From Granulosicoccus sp045106195 (GTDB lineage: Bacteria; Pseudomonadota; Gammaproteobacteria; Granulosicoccales; Granulosicoccaceae): a stretch of DNA of 64,000 bases. Under the pieces are notes generated by a model that worked only from the letters and a program-made list of their open reading frames with translations, was not told where the DNA came from and searched no databases. Numbering within the stretch: the first letter of the stretch is position 1; every line of letters starts with the position of its first letter. Positions 33,286 through 41,995 of the stretch are shown here, piece by piece. The stretch covers positions 9,766-73,765 of the forward strand of contig JBGCEH010000051.1 in assembly GCA_045106195.1 (NCBI GenBank). The letters are read 5' to 3'. Made by a program: the position numbers and the translations under genes.

Positions 33286-34287
33286 ATGTCAAAACAAACC
33301 TGGTTAACCGGCATTACCACGTCTGGCACGCCGCACCTGGGTAACTACGTCGGTGCAATTCGGCCAGCGGTAGAAGCAAGCCGTAACCGCGCTCATGAAG
33401 GCTTCTACTTTCTGGCTGATTATCACGCCCTGATCAAGAACCAGGACCCGCAACTATTACGCCAGTCGCGACAGGAAATATCGGCAGCCTGGCTGGCTCT
33501 GGGTCTGGATACCGAACATGCCACCTTTTACAGACAGTCGGATATCCCGGAAATTCCCGAACTTACCTGGATTCTCACCTGTCTGACCGCAAAGGGCCTG
33601 ATGAACCGTGCGCATGCCTACAAGGGGGTTGTGCAGGAAAATCTCGAGTCCGGCGCGAGCGATGCGGATAAAGGTATCACCATGGGCCTGTTCAGTTATC
33701 CGATTCTGATGAGTGCCGACATCCTGATGTTCAAGGCAACCCATGTGCCGGTCGGGCGTGACCAGATCCAGCACCTTGAGATGGCGCGCGATATAGCCCA
33801 ACGGTTCAATCATCACTACGGCGAGCATCTCGTATTGCCACAGGTGGTCGTGGAGGAACGGGCCTCGGTGCTACAGGGTCTGGATGGGAGGAAAATGAGT
33901 AAAAGTTACGGCAATACGATCCCCCTGTTCGAGACGTCCAAGAAGTTGCGCAAGGCCATCATGAAGATCAAGACCAACTCGCAGGAACCGGGTGAGCCCA
34001 AGGATCCGGAGGGTAACACGGTATTCGATATCTACAAAGCCTTTGCCAATGAGGAGCAATGCAACGAGCTCAGACAGGCCTATCTGGATGGCATTGGCTG
34101 GGGTGACGCTAAACAACAGTTGTTCGAATTAGTCGATAGCGAATTGTGCGAGCCCCGGGAACGCTATGATGAATTAATGGCTGATCCGTCGAAAATCGAT
34201 GCCATCCTGAAGAAGGGCGGTGAAAAAGCTCGCGAGCACAGCCGTCCCTATCTTGAGCAGCTACGCCGTGCCGTGGGTGTTGCATGA
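33286..34287 (+). CDS. trpS: Tryptophanyl-tRNA synthetase
   Basis: TrpRS charges tRNA-Trp. The 333-residue protein starts MSKQTWLTGI and has the class I signatures GTPHLGNY (HIGH-type) and GRKMSKSYGN (KMSKS), plus VGRDQIQHLEMARDIA, the tryptophan/ATP-site helix. The length is usual. ATG 33286 is the start because the protein's conserved N-terminus follows at once; the frame opens earlier (33214) without homology. The last four bases overlap the asparaginase start (ATGA), so the two are translationally coupled. Confidence 0.96.
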   Translation: MSKQTWLTGITTSGTPHLGNYVGAIRPAVEASRNRAHEGFYFLADYHALIKNQDPQLLRQSRQEISAAWLALGLDTEHATFYRQSDIPEIPELTWILTCLTAKGLMNRAHAYKGVVQENLESGASDADKGITMGLFSYPILMSADILMFKATHVPVGRDQIQHLEMARDIAQRFNHHYGEHLVLPQVVVEERASVLQGLDGRKMSKSYGNTIPLFETSKKLRKAIMKIKTNSQEPGEPKDPEGNTVFDIYKAFANEEQCNELRQAYLDGIGWGDAKQQLFELVDSELCEPRERYDELMADPSKIDAILKKGGEKAREHSRPYLEQLRRAVGVA

Positions 34288-35300
34288 ATCCGGTTCTGGT
34301 CAATCAGTGGCGAGGTAATGCCATCGAGTGTCGCTACCGGGGCGCTGTAGCGGTTGTCGACGCCACTGGGCGCATGTTCAGTTCTCTGGGTGACGTGCAA
34401 CGTGCTGTGTTTCCGCGTTCCGCGATCAAATTTCTGCAAACCATACCGTTCGTGGAGTCTGGCGCTATTGACGCCTTCGGACTCGATGACAGACATATGG
34501 CGTTGGCCTGTGCATCACACAATGGTGAGCCCATACATGCAGGGCTTGCCCAGGACTGGCTTGAGCGAATCGGTTGTGATCACGATGATCTGGAGTGCGG
34601 TGCAGAGCTACCCATGCATCAGGCCACGCAGTTCGAACTCATGGCCGAGGGACGCGGTCCCCAGCGAGTACATCACAACTGCTCTGGCAAGCACCTGGGA
34701 TTTCTGTCCACCTGCAAGCAATTGGGGGAATCCACGCTGAATTACAGGCTATACAATCATGCTGCACAAAAGCGATGGTTCGACGTTCTGGAGGGCTTGA
34801 CCAATACCCGAATCAATCAGCTCCCGTGGGGATATGATGGTTGCGCCATACCGTCAGTAGCCATGCCCTTGCAGCGTATTGCCCTGGCCATGGCCCGCTT
34901 TGGCGATCCCTCCTTTTTCGGAGGAGAACGGCGCACTGCCGTTGAAAAAATTCATGCGGCTGTAACCACTCATCCCTACCTGGTTGCGGGCAAGGAACGA
35001 CTATGTACGGCTTTAATGGAGACGCTTGCACCGGATATTCTTGTGAAGGTTGGTGCGGCAGGCGTCTATACGGCGGTAATACCCGAGCATGGTCTGGGGG
35101 TTGCCCTGAAAATTGACGATGGACATGATGGTGCCGCGCGTGTGGCATTGGGTGGAGTTCTCAATACACTCGGGGTGCTGCCGTCGGATAAGGCGCAAGC
35201 GTTGAACGAGTACTTCATGCCATCGATCAACAATTCGCGAGGCGAGACCATTGGACGCTACGAGCCTTCGTCTGATTGGCAAGGTGTGACTACTGAGTAG
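34284..35300 (+). CDS. Asparaginase, Rhizobium-type (class 3)
   Basis: This 338-residue protein is of the asparaginase_II family first known from Rhizobium etli, unrelated to E. coli AnsA/AnsB. Characteristic pieces are FPRSAIKFLQ (Ser-x-x-Lys pair), ASHNGEPIH, the CGAELPMH segment with its Cys, HHNCSGKHLGFL and WGYDGCAIP. It hydrolyses L-asparagine to aspartate and ammonia. The start overlaps the trpS stop by four bases, so the two share a transcript. Its own stop overlaps the 3' end of the convergent caspase-like gene by 11 bases. Identification is good; the reason for linkage to trpS is unclear. Confidence 0.87.
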   Translation: MNPVLVNQWRGNAIECRYRGAVAVVDATGRMFSSLGDVQRAVFPRSAIKFLQTIPFVESGAIDAFGLDDRHMALACASHNGEPIHAGLAQDWLERIGCDHDDLECGAELPMHQATQFELMAEGRGPQRVHHNCSGKHLGFLSTCKQLGESTLNYRLYNHAAQKRWFDVLEGLTNTRINQLPWGYDGCAIPSVAMPLQRIALAMARFGDPSFFGGERRTAVEKIHAAVTTHPYLVAGKERLCTALMETLAPDILVKVGAAGVYTAVIPEHGLGVALKIDDGHDGAARVALGGVLNTLGVLPSDKAQALNEYFMPSINNSRGETIGRYEPSSDWQGVTTE

Positions 35301-36831
35301 TCTCTTCAGTGAGCTGGGTTGTTGCCGTTGAGGCACGCAAGGGTGCCTGTTCACATCTTAACAGTGAGCGATAGTCGCCAATTTGCTGCGCTTTGCCGTA
35401 TTGAATAAGCTGTTGTTTGACTAACGCCAGGTGGCGAAGCTGCAGGAGTTTTTGATACTGAGCCGCCTCACGACGTATTTCCAGATGCTCCTTTTTGGAA
35501 AGTTGGGTCTGCTTCTGCAGCGATAGTAGTTCGTCGTATTCGGGTTTCAATGTTCTACTGTAAGAGTCTATTGACAGTAAGGTATCAGCTCGTATCAGTG
35601 CCTCGAATCCGTGTGTATAAGGTTCAGCAAGGCTTGGCCATTTTGAGACAAGTTCAGTTCTGATCATGCTCCGTAAATGATTAATGCTGGCTTGTTCCAC
35701 CAATAGCCTTTGCTCAATGGCCTGAACCTGACTCGTCACTTGCGCCATCTTTTCCCGAATGGACTTTGCCGCATTGTCGTCCAGGGGGATCTTCAGACGA
35801 TTGGCAAGTGTTCGGAAAATACGCGTGTATTCGTTGTTGGGCAGTGGCTTTTGTGAGGGTTGCCAGCGTAGATACCAGGGTTGCCATCGAAGTAGATAAT
35901 CTTCACTGGTGGAAAGAGGTCGATCGACACTCATTGCCTCTTCCATAGCAAACAGATGCGCCTCTCGAAGGCTTGTCTCGCCATCTTCGTTCAGGTCTGC
36001 AAATCGGCTGATGATCTGGCCATCGTATTCATAGCCGGAGAGCGCTGAGAAAAAGTACGAAAGGTAGTCTCGATAGTCACCATCGTCAGTTTGCTCTGGA
36101 TTGAACTCAGCAAGTGCGTAGGCAGACTGGGACGTAAAACCGCAATGCGTTGTGTCTGACAAGGCAAGTCCTGTCGATGGGTCGCGATAGGCGAGTCGAT
36201 GAAAGCCACCTGAATAGCTATGCCCAAAGATAAACCGGATGGGTCGGTCATGTTGTTCCAACAGCTGATGCAGCTCTTTCGCTGTAAGCTTCTCATTGTT
36301 CCACAGATTCATTGACACACTGTCTTCGCTTGCGCCGGTATGGCTGCCAAAACCACTGTGAATAAACAGTAATTCCTCATCAATATTGTCTTTGAGCCGC
36401 GACTTGATCACAGGTCCCAGATCCTTGATCCGTGTGCTGGTATCAACCTTGCTCAAGGAGTGATTGCGGTAGTGACGTCGTAGCAGTTCAGCATTGCCGA
36501 AAATGCGTGCCAGTGGACGTGAATGTGCTGGATCGGTAGAGTGATCGAAGATGTCCGGCTCAGTGGCCTGACCATCGTTGAAGTGTGTAGTAAAGGTCAC
36601 GTCATGGTCAGACAATATGCTGCCTACCCATCGCACGGATGTTTCAAAACGTGTGTCCGAGCCATGAACTTCACTGCCACCACCGATGATTATGGCCTCA
36701 GTGGCGTGTGAGGTCTGATGAATTGGCGTGATCAATGTGAAGAGCGTAACCGCTGCGAGCGCGCTGGATCCTGTGTGCCGTAACGTCATTGTCTTGCGAT
36801 ACAGAGGTTTTTTTTCCTGACATGGAATCAT
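35290..36831 (-). CDS. Exported caspase-fold-like protein with Ser at the expected catalytic Cys
   Basis: This 513-residue protein has a signal-like hydrophobic stretch (residues 22-43) and then a domain resembling a bacterial caspase-fold (C14-like) family. In that family, as I remember it, a His-Gly after a hydrophobic strand is followed by a LW..E.LTA.EL segment and a QCYSGGF-type active-site loop. Here the segments read LFIHSGFGSHTG (His158), MNLWNNEKLTAKELHQLL and FIFGHSYSGGF, with Ser205 where Cys is expected. A CGFTSQS segment and an EF-hand (DLNEDGETSLRE, 279-290) complete the pattern. The last 180 residues are helical and coiled-coil-like. It may be an inactive or serine-variant peptidase. 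Its start overlaps the preceding membrane-protein stop (ATGA). Confidence 0.65.
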   Translation of the reverse strand: MIPCQEKKPLYRKTMTLRHTGSSALAAVTLFTLITPIHQTSHATEAIIIGGGSEVHGSDTRFETSVRWVGSILSDHDVTFTTHFNDGQATEPDIFDHSTDPAHSRPLARIFGNAELLRRHYRNHSLSKVDTSTRIKDLGPVIKSRLKDNIDEELLFIHSGFGSHTGASEDSVSMNLWNNEKLTAKELHQLLEQHDRPIRFIFGHSYSGGFHRLAYRDPSTGLALSDTTHCGFTSQSAYALAEFNPEQTDDGDYRDYLSYFFSALSGYEYDGQIISRFADLNEDGETSLREAHLFAMEEAMSVDRPLSTSEDYLLRWQPWYLRWQPSQKPLPNNEYTRIFRTLANRLKIPLDDNAAKSIREKMAQVTSQVQAIEQRLLVEQASINHLRSMIRTELVSKWPSLAEPYTHGFEALIRADTLLSIDSYSRTLKPEYDELLSLQKQTQLSKKEHLEIRREAAQYQKLLQLRHLALVKQQLIQYGKAQQIGDYRSLLRCEQAPLRASTATTQLTEETTQ

Positions 36832-37271
36832 CGCAAACGCCCACGACTTTCCTGGCCTGCAATGACATCAACGAGGCGATGAATTAAAGCTAACAGCGCG
36901 CCTGTGGCCAGTAACGAGGGTAGAGCAGCATTCGGTTGCTGGTAGAATGCGTAGGCCATGGCGACGCCGCTCAGCGGTAGCAGAATGCCACCGATCAACC
37001 AGGTCGCCTTATAGCGTGCCAGCAACAGATAGTCGACTACCGCGACAAAGCCCAGAGGAATGGTGACGATGATGCTGGCCTTGTAGCCGACGAGAAAGTG
37101 CCGAAACATTTCCTCCAGTGGCAGCGTGTGCCAGGCATCCAGTTGCCAGCCTTCCGCACCATGCACCGCTAAAAGCGTGCTGCACACTATATAGGCAGGC
37201 CAGGCAAGAGCGCTAATCAGCACCCACAGGACGATCAGATATAACGGTGCTGTCTTTCGTTTGCTTACCAT
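36828..37271 (-). CDS. Small four-helix membrane protein, coupled to the caspase-like gene
   Basis: This 147-residue inner-membrane protein starts MVSKRKTAPLYL and has four hydrophobic helices (about residues 10-35, 60-85, 92-115, 120-140). No known family was recognised. The stop overlaps the caspase-like start by four bases, so the pair is translationally coupled and probably works together. ATG 37271 is preferred over the longer frame from 37409, whose extra residues are polar and unlike a membrane-protein N-terminus. The helix count is by eye. Confidence 0.65.
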   Translation of the reverse strand: MVSKRKTAPLYLIVLWVLISALAWPAYIVCSTLLAVHGAEGWQLDAWHTLPLEEMFRHFLVGYKASIIVTIPLGFVAVVDYLLLARYKATWLIGGILLPLSGVAMAYAFYQQPNAALPSLLATGALLALIHRLVDVIAGQESRGRLR

Positions 37272-37568
37272 ACGAAGCCAGTATTCTGAATTATTCGTTT
37301 GTCGGCTGGCGGGAATTGAAAGTCCTTGAATTTTCTGGACTTGCTCAACGGGCTTATGCGTATTGCGTGCCAGATCGAATCGGCAACCCATTTCGCAATT
37401 GAGGGCCAAGCGCCTTTCGGCCGTCTACAGTGCGAAGATTGCCCAGGTTCTCGGGATCGCCTGATCAACACTTGGCACAGCTTGAGGCCAGTTGTATTGG
37501 TTATCCGCGCGAAGCCGAGCCGTTCTCGTATAGGATGGTTGCGGTATTTTCGCTAACAGAGCATCCGC

Positions 37569-39098
37569 ATGGTGATAAGTCCGGCCCGTACATTTGACAT
37601 TCTGCCAGCGTTACATTTATCACAAGGTCGACTGGTTGACCTGACCTCTGATACATCTGGTGATGAACCTGTCCTCGTTGATGATACCGATCAGCTGTCT
37701 GCGGCACGGCACGCTATCGAACGCGGTGCTCAATGGATACACGTCGTTAATGTCGATACCAGCTTCGACCCTGCAGCCAGTCACGATTGGGCATTGATCG
37801 AACAGCTGTGTCAGCTTCCCGTCAAGGTGCAGTACGGTGGCGGATTAGGCCGGCCGGAGAACATTGACCGGGCGATAGCCGCAGGCGTTAGCCGAGTGTT
37901 ACTCAATACACTGGCGATCACCTCTCCCGGGGTTGTAACCGATGCAATCATCAGACACGGGCGAGAACGCTTCGCACTTGCGATCAATACCAGCCCTGAA
38001 GGTGAAGTCGTCGGTGGGGACTGGGCGGCGGTGGGTGGCCTGACGGCTTTGACCCTTGCCATACAGATGTATCAGCTTGGCATTACAACGTTGGTGCATA
38101 CCCGATTGGAGCCTGACGGCACCATGAGTGGTACCGATCTAAATAACTCATGCGAATTAGCAGAGCTGTCCGGCATGGACGTTATCGTGGGAGGTGAGGT
38201 GCGTAACCTGCACGATGTGGTTGCCTGCTACAACCGGCCGGGAATCACCGGAGTTCTGATTGGCAAGGCCCTGCAGACTGGTAAGCTCGGACTGGGCGAT
38301 GCCCTTGATGAGACTCGTGCAACGCTTGCCTTCGAGTCAGGCATGCCGCGCTGGAAAGAGGAGCAGCAGACTTTGCGTGTACGTCTTCGTCGTCGTCTGG
38401 CACATGATTATCTTATGCGCTACATCACTGAGTTCAATGGACTCAGGGTGCTCGATGCTGGCGGTGGCAATGGGCAATCCAGCCTGTCCATCGCCGAATC
38501 AGGTGCGTTGGTCGATGTCGTTGATCGCTCCATGGCCATGCTTCATGATTTGCAAACAACCGCCGAAGCAAGCGGTTTGCAAGAACGCATCAGAGCGCAT
38601 GAGTATGACATTCGCAGCATTCAGGATGTATTTACCGCTGATACCTTCGATCTGCTGATTTGTCATAACGTTATCCAGTACAACCCAGCCTGGGAGGAGC
38701 TACTGGTCTCGATGAGTGCACCGCTCAAGTCAGGTGGATTACTGTCGCTGGTGGTCAGAAACTGGTTTGCCGAGCCGTACCGGATTGATGTGAATACCCA
38801 TGCGACAGAACAGTTGCCTGCGTTGCTTGAGCGAACAAGAGGACCCTCTCGTGTGTTCGATGCCGATGTTCTTTTTTTCTCCGCAGCCTTCTTGCAGGAG
38901 TGGCTTCAGAAACAGGGGTTTGTGGTGCTGGGTGATTATGGTCTGCTATGCCGGCCCGATGAACAGACCCAAGCGCAGGGACCCGGTGGTGATCAGATAC
39001 TGCTTGATAAACTTCACGCGCTCGAGACGGCTATGGGCGAGCGAACACCGTACAAGCACACAGCGCGCTATCTGCAGATCGTGGCGCGAAAGCTTTAA
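37569..39098 (+). CDS. HisA-like TIM barrel fused to a CmoM-like methyltransferase
   Basis: This 509-residue protein joins two domains. Residues 8-250 follow HisA, the ProFAR isomerase of histidine synthesis: FDILPALHLSQGRLVDLT, VQYGGGLGRPENID, GVSRVLLNT, GVLIGKALQTGKL. Both catalytic Asp positions are changed: the first is His16 (PALHL instead of PALDL) and the second Asn140 (LAIN instead of LALD). The phosphate-binding Gly loops are kept. Residues 280-509 are a SAM-dependent methyltransferase with motif I VLDAGGGNGQSS at 294-305, and a C-terminus (ETAMGERTPYKHTARYLQIVARK) like CmoM, which methylates the wobble base of tRNA. The fusion is in one unbroken frame. Substrate is unknown; isomerase activity is unlikely. 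Confidence 0.75.
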   Translation: MVISPARTFDILPALHLSQGRLVDLTSDTSGDEPVLVDDTDQLSAARHAIERGAQWIHVVNVDTSFDPAASHDWALIEQLCQLPVKVQYGGGLGRPENIDRAIAAGVSRVLLNTLAITSPGVVTDAIIRHGRERFALAINTSPEGEVVGGDWAAVGGLTALTLAIQMYQLGITTLVHTRLEPDGTMSGTDLNNSCELAELSGMDVIVGGEVRNLHDVVACYNRPGITGVLIGKALQTGKLGLGDALDETRATLAFESGMPRWKEEQQTLRVRLRRRLAHDYLMRYITEFNGLRVLDAGGGNGQSSLSIAESGALVDVVDRSMAMLHDLQTTAEASGLQERIRAHEYDIRSIQDVFTADTFDLLICHNVIQYNPAWEELLVSMSAPLKSGGLLSLVVRNWFAEPYRIDVNTHATEQLPALLERTRGPSRVFDADVLFFSAAFLQEWLQKQGFVVLGDYGLLCRPDEQTQAQGPGGDQILLDKLHALETAMGERTPYKHTARYLQIVARKL

Positions 39099-39132
39099 CG
39101 GGGTGCATTTTGTCCAAGGAGATTGTTAGACG

Positions 39133-39534
39133 ATGGTTAAGGTGATCACGATTACCAGCTCGGTTCTGGTGGCGTTGGCGGCTGTCGGTTATTTTCTGAC
39201 GATGGGTTCCGGAAAACCCATTGGCACTGATTTGTCGGTCATTGGCAAGGGCAAACCAGTGCTTGTTCTGGCTTACGAAAACTACTCGCCTGCGGGTGGA
39301 AATGCGTTAAACAGCTTGCGCAAAGTAAGAAGTGACTATGATTCGCGGCTTGAATTTGCCGTGGCAGATCTGGGCACGCCGCAAGGGCGTGCTTTTGCCG
39401 ATCGTCATCAGTTGCATGATGGCCAGGCGTTGTTTCTCAACCAGAATGGTCAGGCAGTGCAGGTGACAGGCATACCTACAGACGAACAGGAATTGCGCAA
39501 GCGTATTGAATCCCGGTTGCAGGCTGTTGAATGA
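39133..39534 (+). CDS. Membrane-anchored thioredoxin-like small protein lacking CxxC
   Basis: This 133-residue protein has an N-terminal membrane anchor (ITITSSVLVALAAVGYFLTM) and a periplasmic domain with a thioredoxin-like layout: GKPVLVLAYENYSPAGGNALNSL, then EFAVADLGTPQGRAFADRH, and FLNQNGQAVQVTG. The active-site CxxC of thioredoxins is absent; the corresponding loop reads YSPAGG. The gene starts 34 bases after the HisA-like/methyltransferase stop, so it is likely cotranscribed with it. Function is unknown and the fold is inferred by eye. Confidence 0.55.
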   Translation: MVKVITITSSVLVALAAVGYFLTMGSGKPIGTDLSVIGKGKPVLVLAYENYSPAGGNALNSLRKVRSDYDSRLEFAVADLGTPQGRAFADRHQLHDGQALFLNQNGQAVQVTGIPTDEQELRKRIESRLQAVE

Positions 39535-39855
39535 GTGTGCGGGAAAAGCAGTGGTAGAACGATGCGGTGGCTTTGCAATACCCTGCACTACTCATCAAAC
39601 GCCTAATTCTTCCACCGAACCTTTTCCAGTAGCGAATTCTGAGAAGGCGCTGATCACGGCCCCGGTGGAATACGTCTAGCGCTCGTCTTTACGCCAGGGT
39701 ACAACGCTGGAAAATGCTTGCGAAGAGAAATCATGACAGGTTCGAACCGCCGAATGTTCTTGTCTTTACGCACACTGCCTGATGCGTCAATCCCGTGTAA
39801 AGATACGTTTACAAGGCCTCTGATTTCGTAATCATGACGAGGCCGAGTGAGTAGC
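39535..39855. other. Convergent gap, nothing recognised
   Basis: This stretch of 321 bases lies between the thioredoxin-like gene and the 3' end of pta. A minus-strand frame (39654-39920) with a short stretch HDYEIRGLVNVSLHG is open but overlaps pta and matches no family I know. No terminator hairpin is obvious. Confidence 0.4.
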
Positions 39856-40848
39856 TTAATCAACCACCTGTGCTGCGCTGACTGCGATAATCTTGATAAT
39901 GTCCTCGGTGCTGCAACCACGACTCAGATCATTAACCGGATGGGCGAGTCCTTGCAGTATGGGGCCGACGGCCTGAGCACCGCCAAAGCGTTCGATCAGT
40001 TTGTAGCCAATATTGCCGGAATCCAGATTGGGGAACACCAGGACATTGCATGGCTCATCAGTGGCCTGCTTGGGGGCTTTTCGTGCCAGCAGCGAAGGGA
40101 CGACCGCAGCATCGAGTTGAACTTCGCCAACGATTCGCCAATTCGGACGTAGCTTGCGAGCAAGAGTCGTCGCTTGCGTGACCTTGCCAACCATGGCATG
40201 GCGAGCACTGCCAGCCGTTGAAAACGACAACATGGCTACTTGCGGTTCGATATCAAGAAAACGTTGTGCGGATTCACCTGTTGCAATGGCAATGGCTGCC
40301 AGCTGCTCGGCGTCCGGATCGATGGCCAATGCACAGTCGCCGATGACCATCGCATCAGCTACCGGATGATCAGCGTTGAGCAGCATGATGAAACAACTGG
40401 ACACCAACGGTTCTCCCTGGCGTTTTCCGACATAGCGAACCGCGTTCCTGACAACCTCTGCCGTGGCGGTAACCGCACCTGCGACGCAGGCATCGGCATC
40501 CCCTTCGCTGACCATCATGCAGGCAAATGTGACTGAATCATTCAAGGCCTCTCGCGCCTTGGCTTCTGTCATGCCGCGATGCTCACGTTTACGTACCATG
40601 GCATCGATATAACGTTTGCGATGTTCCACCGATTCAGGATCAAAGATCGTGATGTCGGTGAGGTCTATGTCCAGCGACTGTGCGCGGGCAGTAATCGTAT
40701 CGCTGCGACCGAGCAATACTGGTCTGGCTATACCGAGCGACTGAGCAGACGCTGCAGCCTGAAGAACACGTTCATCATCGGCTTCAGGCAACACGACGTC
40801 ACGTAGTTGCCTGCGTGCGGCATCCAGAACACGATCAAACACAGACAT
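39856..40848 (-). CDS. pta: Phosphate acetyltransferase
   Basis: This 330-residue enzyme interconverts acetyl-CoA and acetyl phosphate. It is the short PTA-domain form without the N-terminal DRTGG regulatory part. Recognisable segments are DVVLPEADDERVLQAA, DACVAGAVTATAEVVRNA, MLSFSTAGSARH, GEVQLDAAVVP, VLVFPNLDSGNIGYKL and GPILQGLAHPVNDLSRGCS. The length and order are those of the PTA/PTB family. No acetate kinase gene (ackA) is within the window. It ends next to the convergent gap and is divergent from the HTH-PBP gene. Confidence 0.93.
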   Translation of the reverse strand: MSVFDRVLDAARRQLRDVVLPEADDERVLQAAASAQSLGIARPVLLGRSDTITARAQSLDIDLTDITIFDPESVEHRKRYIDAMVRKREHRGMTEAKAREALNDSVTFACMMVSEGDADACVAGAVTATAEVVRNAVRYVGKRQGEPLVSSCFIMLLNADHPVADAMVIGDCALAIDPDAEQLAAIAIATGESAQRFLDIEPQVAMLSFSTAGSARHAMVGKVTQATTLARKLRPNWRIVGEVQLDAAVVPSLLARKAPKQATDEPCNVLVFPNLDSGNIGYKLIERFGGAQAVGPILQGLAHPVNDLSRGCSTEDIIKIIAVSAAQVVD

Positions 40849-40997
40849 GGCAAAACTCGTAGGCAGGATCAGTATCGATCATAGGCTAAACGCACAGGCT
40901 GCGCGATACTGATTGACCAGATTGCTCGCGTCTTCCGGTTTGTTTTGCGAGCGGTCATGTCTGTGCATTGACAATTCGTCCGCTGTCACTCTTACTA

Positions 40998-41018
40998 ATG
41001 TAACTATCTGATGTAACT
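40998..41018. promoter_or_regulatory. Direct repeat ATGTAACT, 13-base period, before the HTH-PBP gene
   Basis: ATGTAACT occurs at 40998-41005 and 41011-41018, close to one helical turn apart, about 30 bases before the regulator start. It may be an autoregulatory site. Confidence 0.3.
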
Positions 41019-41045
41019 GTGGTGAAGTCAGGTTAAGCTTCTTCC

Positions 41046-41939
41046 ATGAGCACCATTAACGAAGAGTTGTACCTGACCACGAAAGAGCTTGCCACGCTAC
41101 TGCGAATCAAGGAGCGCAAAGTATACGATATGGCGTCGGCGGGTGAGGTTCCGTGTGTACGGGTAGTGGGCAAATTATTGTTTCCGCGCGCTGAGATTTT
41201 GTGCTGGATACATGCTGCGCATTCGGGGCCGCAACTGGGTCTGGCTAAAAACTATCCGGCGACTCTGGTTGGTAGTCACGACCCCCTGCTTGAATGGGCC
41301 TTGCGCGAATCGCAATGTGGGCTGGCGAGTTTTTGTGACGGCAGCCATGACGGTCTTCAGCGCATGGCACGATTTGAGGCGCTGGCCTGCGGTACCCACT
41401 TGCTACAGGATGATGAGTGGAATACACCTGCAGTGCGACAACTGTTTCCGGAACAGCCAGTAGTGTTAGTGGAGTTTGCACAGCGACAGCGTGGCCTGAT
41501 CGTCAAGCCCGAACAACTTGCCTCCATTACGTCGATAGAAGACCTGAAAGGCCTTCGGGTCGCCAGTCGTCAGGCCAGTGCCGCCAGCCAACAGTTGTTC
41601 GACAAGCTGTTAAAGCGTGCTGGCGTGCACGAGGACCAAGTAGTGACGGTGCCACAGTGCGCTCGAACCGAGGACGAGCTGGGTATGCTGGTTTTTGAGG
41701 GAAAGGCAGATGCGGCGTTCGGACTGGCGTCGGTGGCTGCTCGTTTGCAGTTGGCATTTGTGCCGCAGTTGCAGGAGCGATTCGACTTGCTTGTCTGGCG
41801 TAGAGCCTGGTTTGACGAACCCTTTCAATTATTGCTGCGCTTTGTGCAAAGTGAGCCGTTTATCAGACGTGCGCAGGACATGAGTGGCTATGATATCAGC
41901 GCATTGGGTACCGTAAGATATAATCCGCCTGTGGGATAG
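41046..41939 (+). CDS. Excisionase-type HTH regulator fused to a PBP-like domain
   Basis: This 297-residue protein has an N-terminal excisionase/MerR-type winged helix (LYLTTKELATLLRIKERKVYDMASAGEVPCVRVVGKLLFPRAEI, residues 8-52) and a C-terminal periplasmic-binding-protein-like domain (residues 75-285) without a signal peptide, with IEDLKGLRVASRQASAASQQLF. Such HTH-PBP proteins are often linked to oxyanion (molybdate/tungstate) uptake; here the convergent gene is tupA, so sensing tungstate or molybdate is a reasonable inference. The ligand residues are not identified. A short direct repeat lies upstream. Confidence 0.8.
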   Translation: MSTINEELYLTTKELATLLRIKERKVYDMASAGEVPCVRVVGKLLFPRAEILCWIHAAHSGPQLGLAKNYPATLVGSHDPLLEWALRESQCGLASFCDGSHDGLQRMARFEALACGTHLLQDDEWNTPAVRQLFPEQPVVLVEFAQRQRGLIVKPEQLASITSIEDLKGLRVASRQASAASQQLFDKLLKRAGVHEDQVVTVPQCARTEDELGMLVFEGKADAAFGLASVAARLQLAFVPQLQERFDLLVWRRAWFDEPFQLLLRFVQSEPFIRRAQDMSGYDISALGTVRYNPPVG

Positions 41940-41995
41940 GCGCAGTATTGATGCTCTGCGGCGTCATGCCTGTTTGAGGGTTTGAGTTTGACTGT

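Noticed and set aside
39654..39920. An 88-codon minus-strand frame near the 3' end of pta
   Set aside because: It overlaps pta by 65 bases and no family resemblance was found, although HDYEIRGLVNVSLHG looked briefly domain-like.
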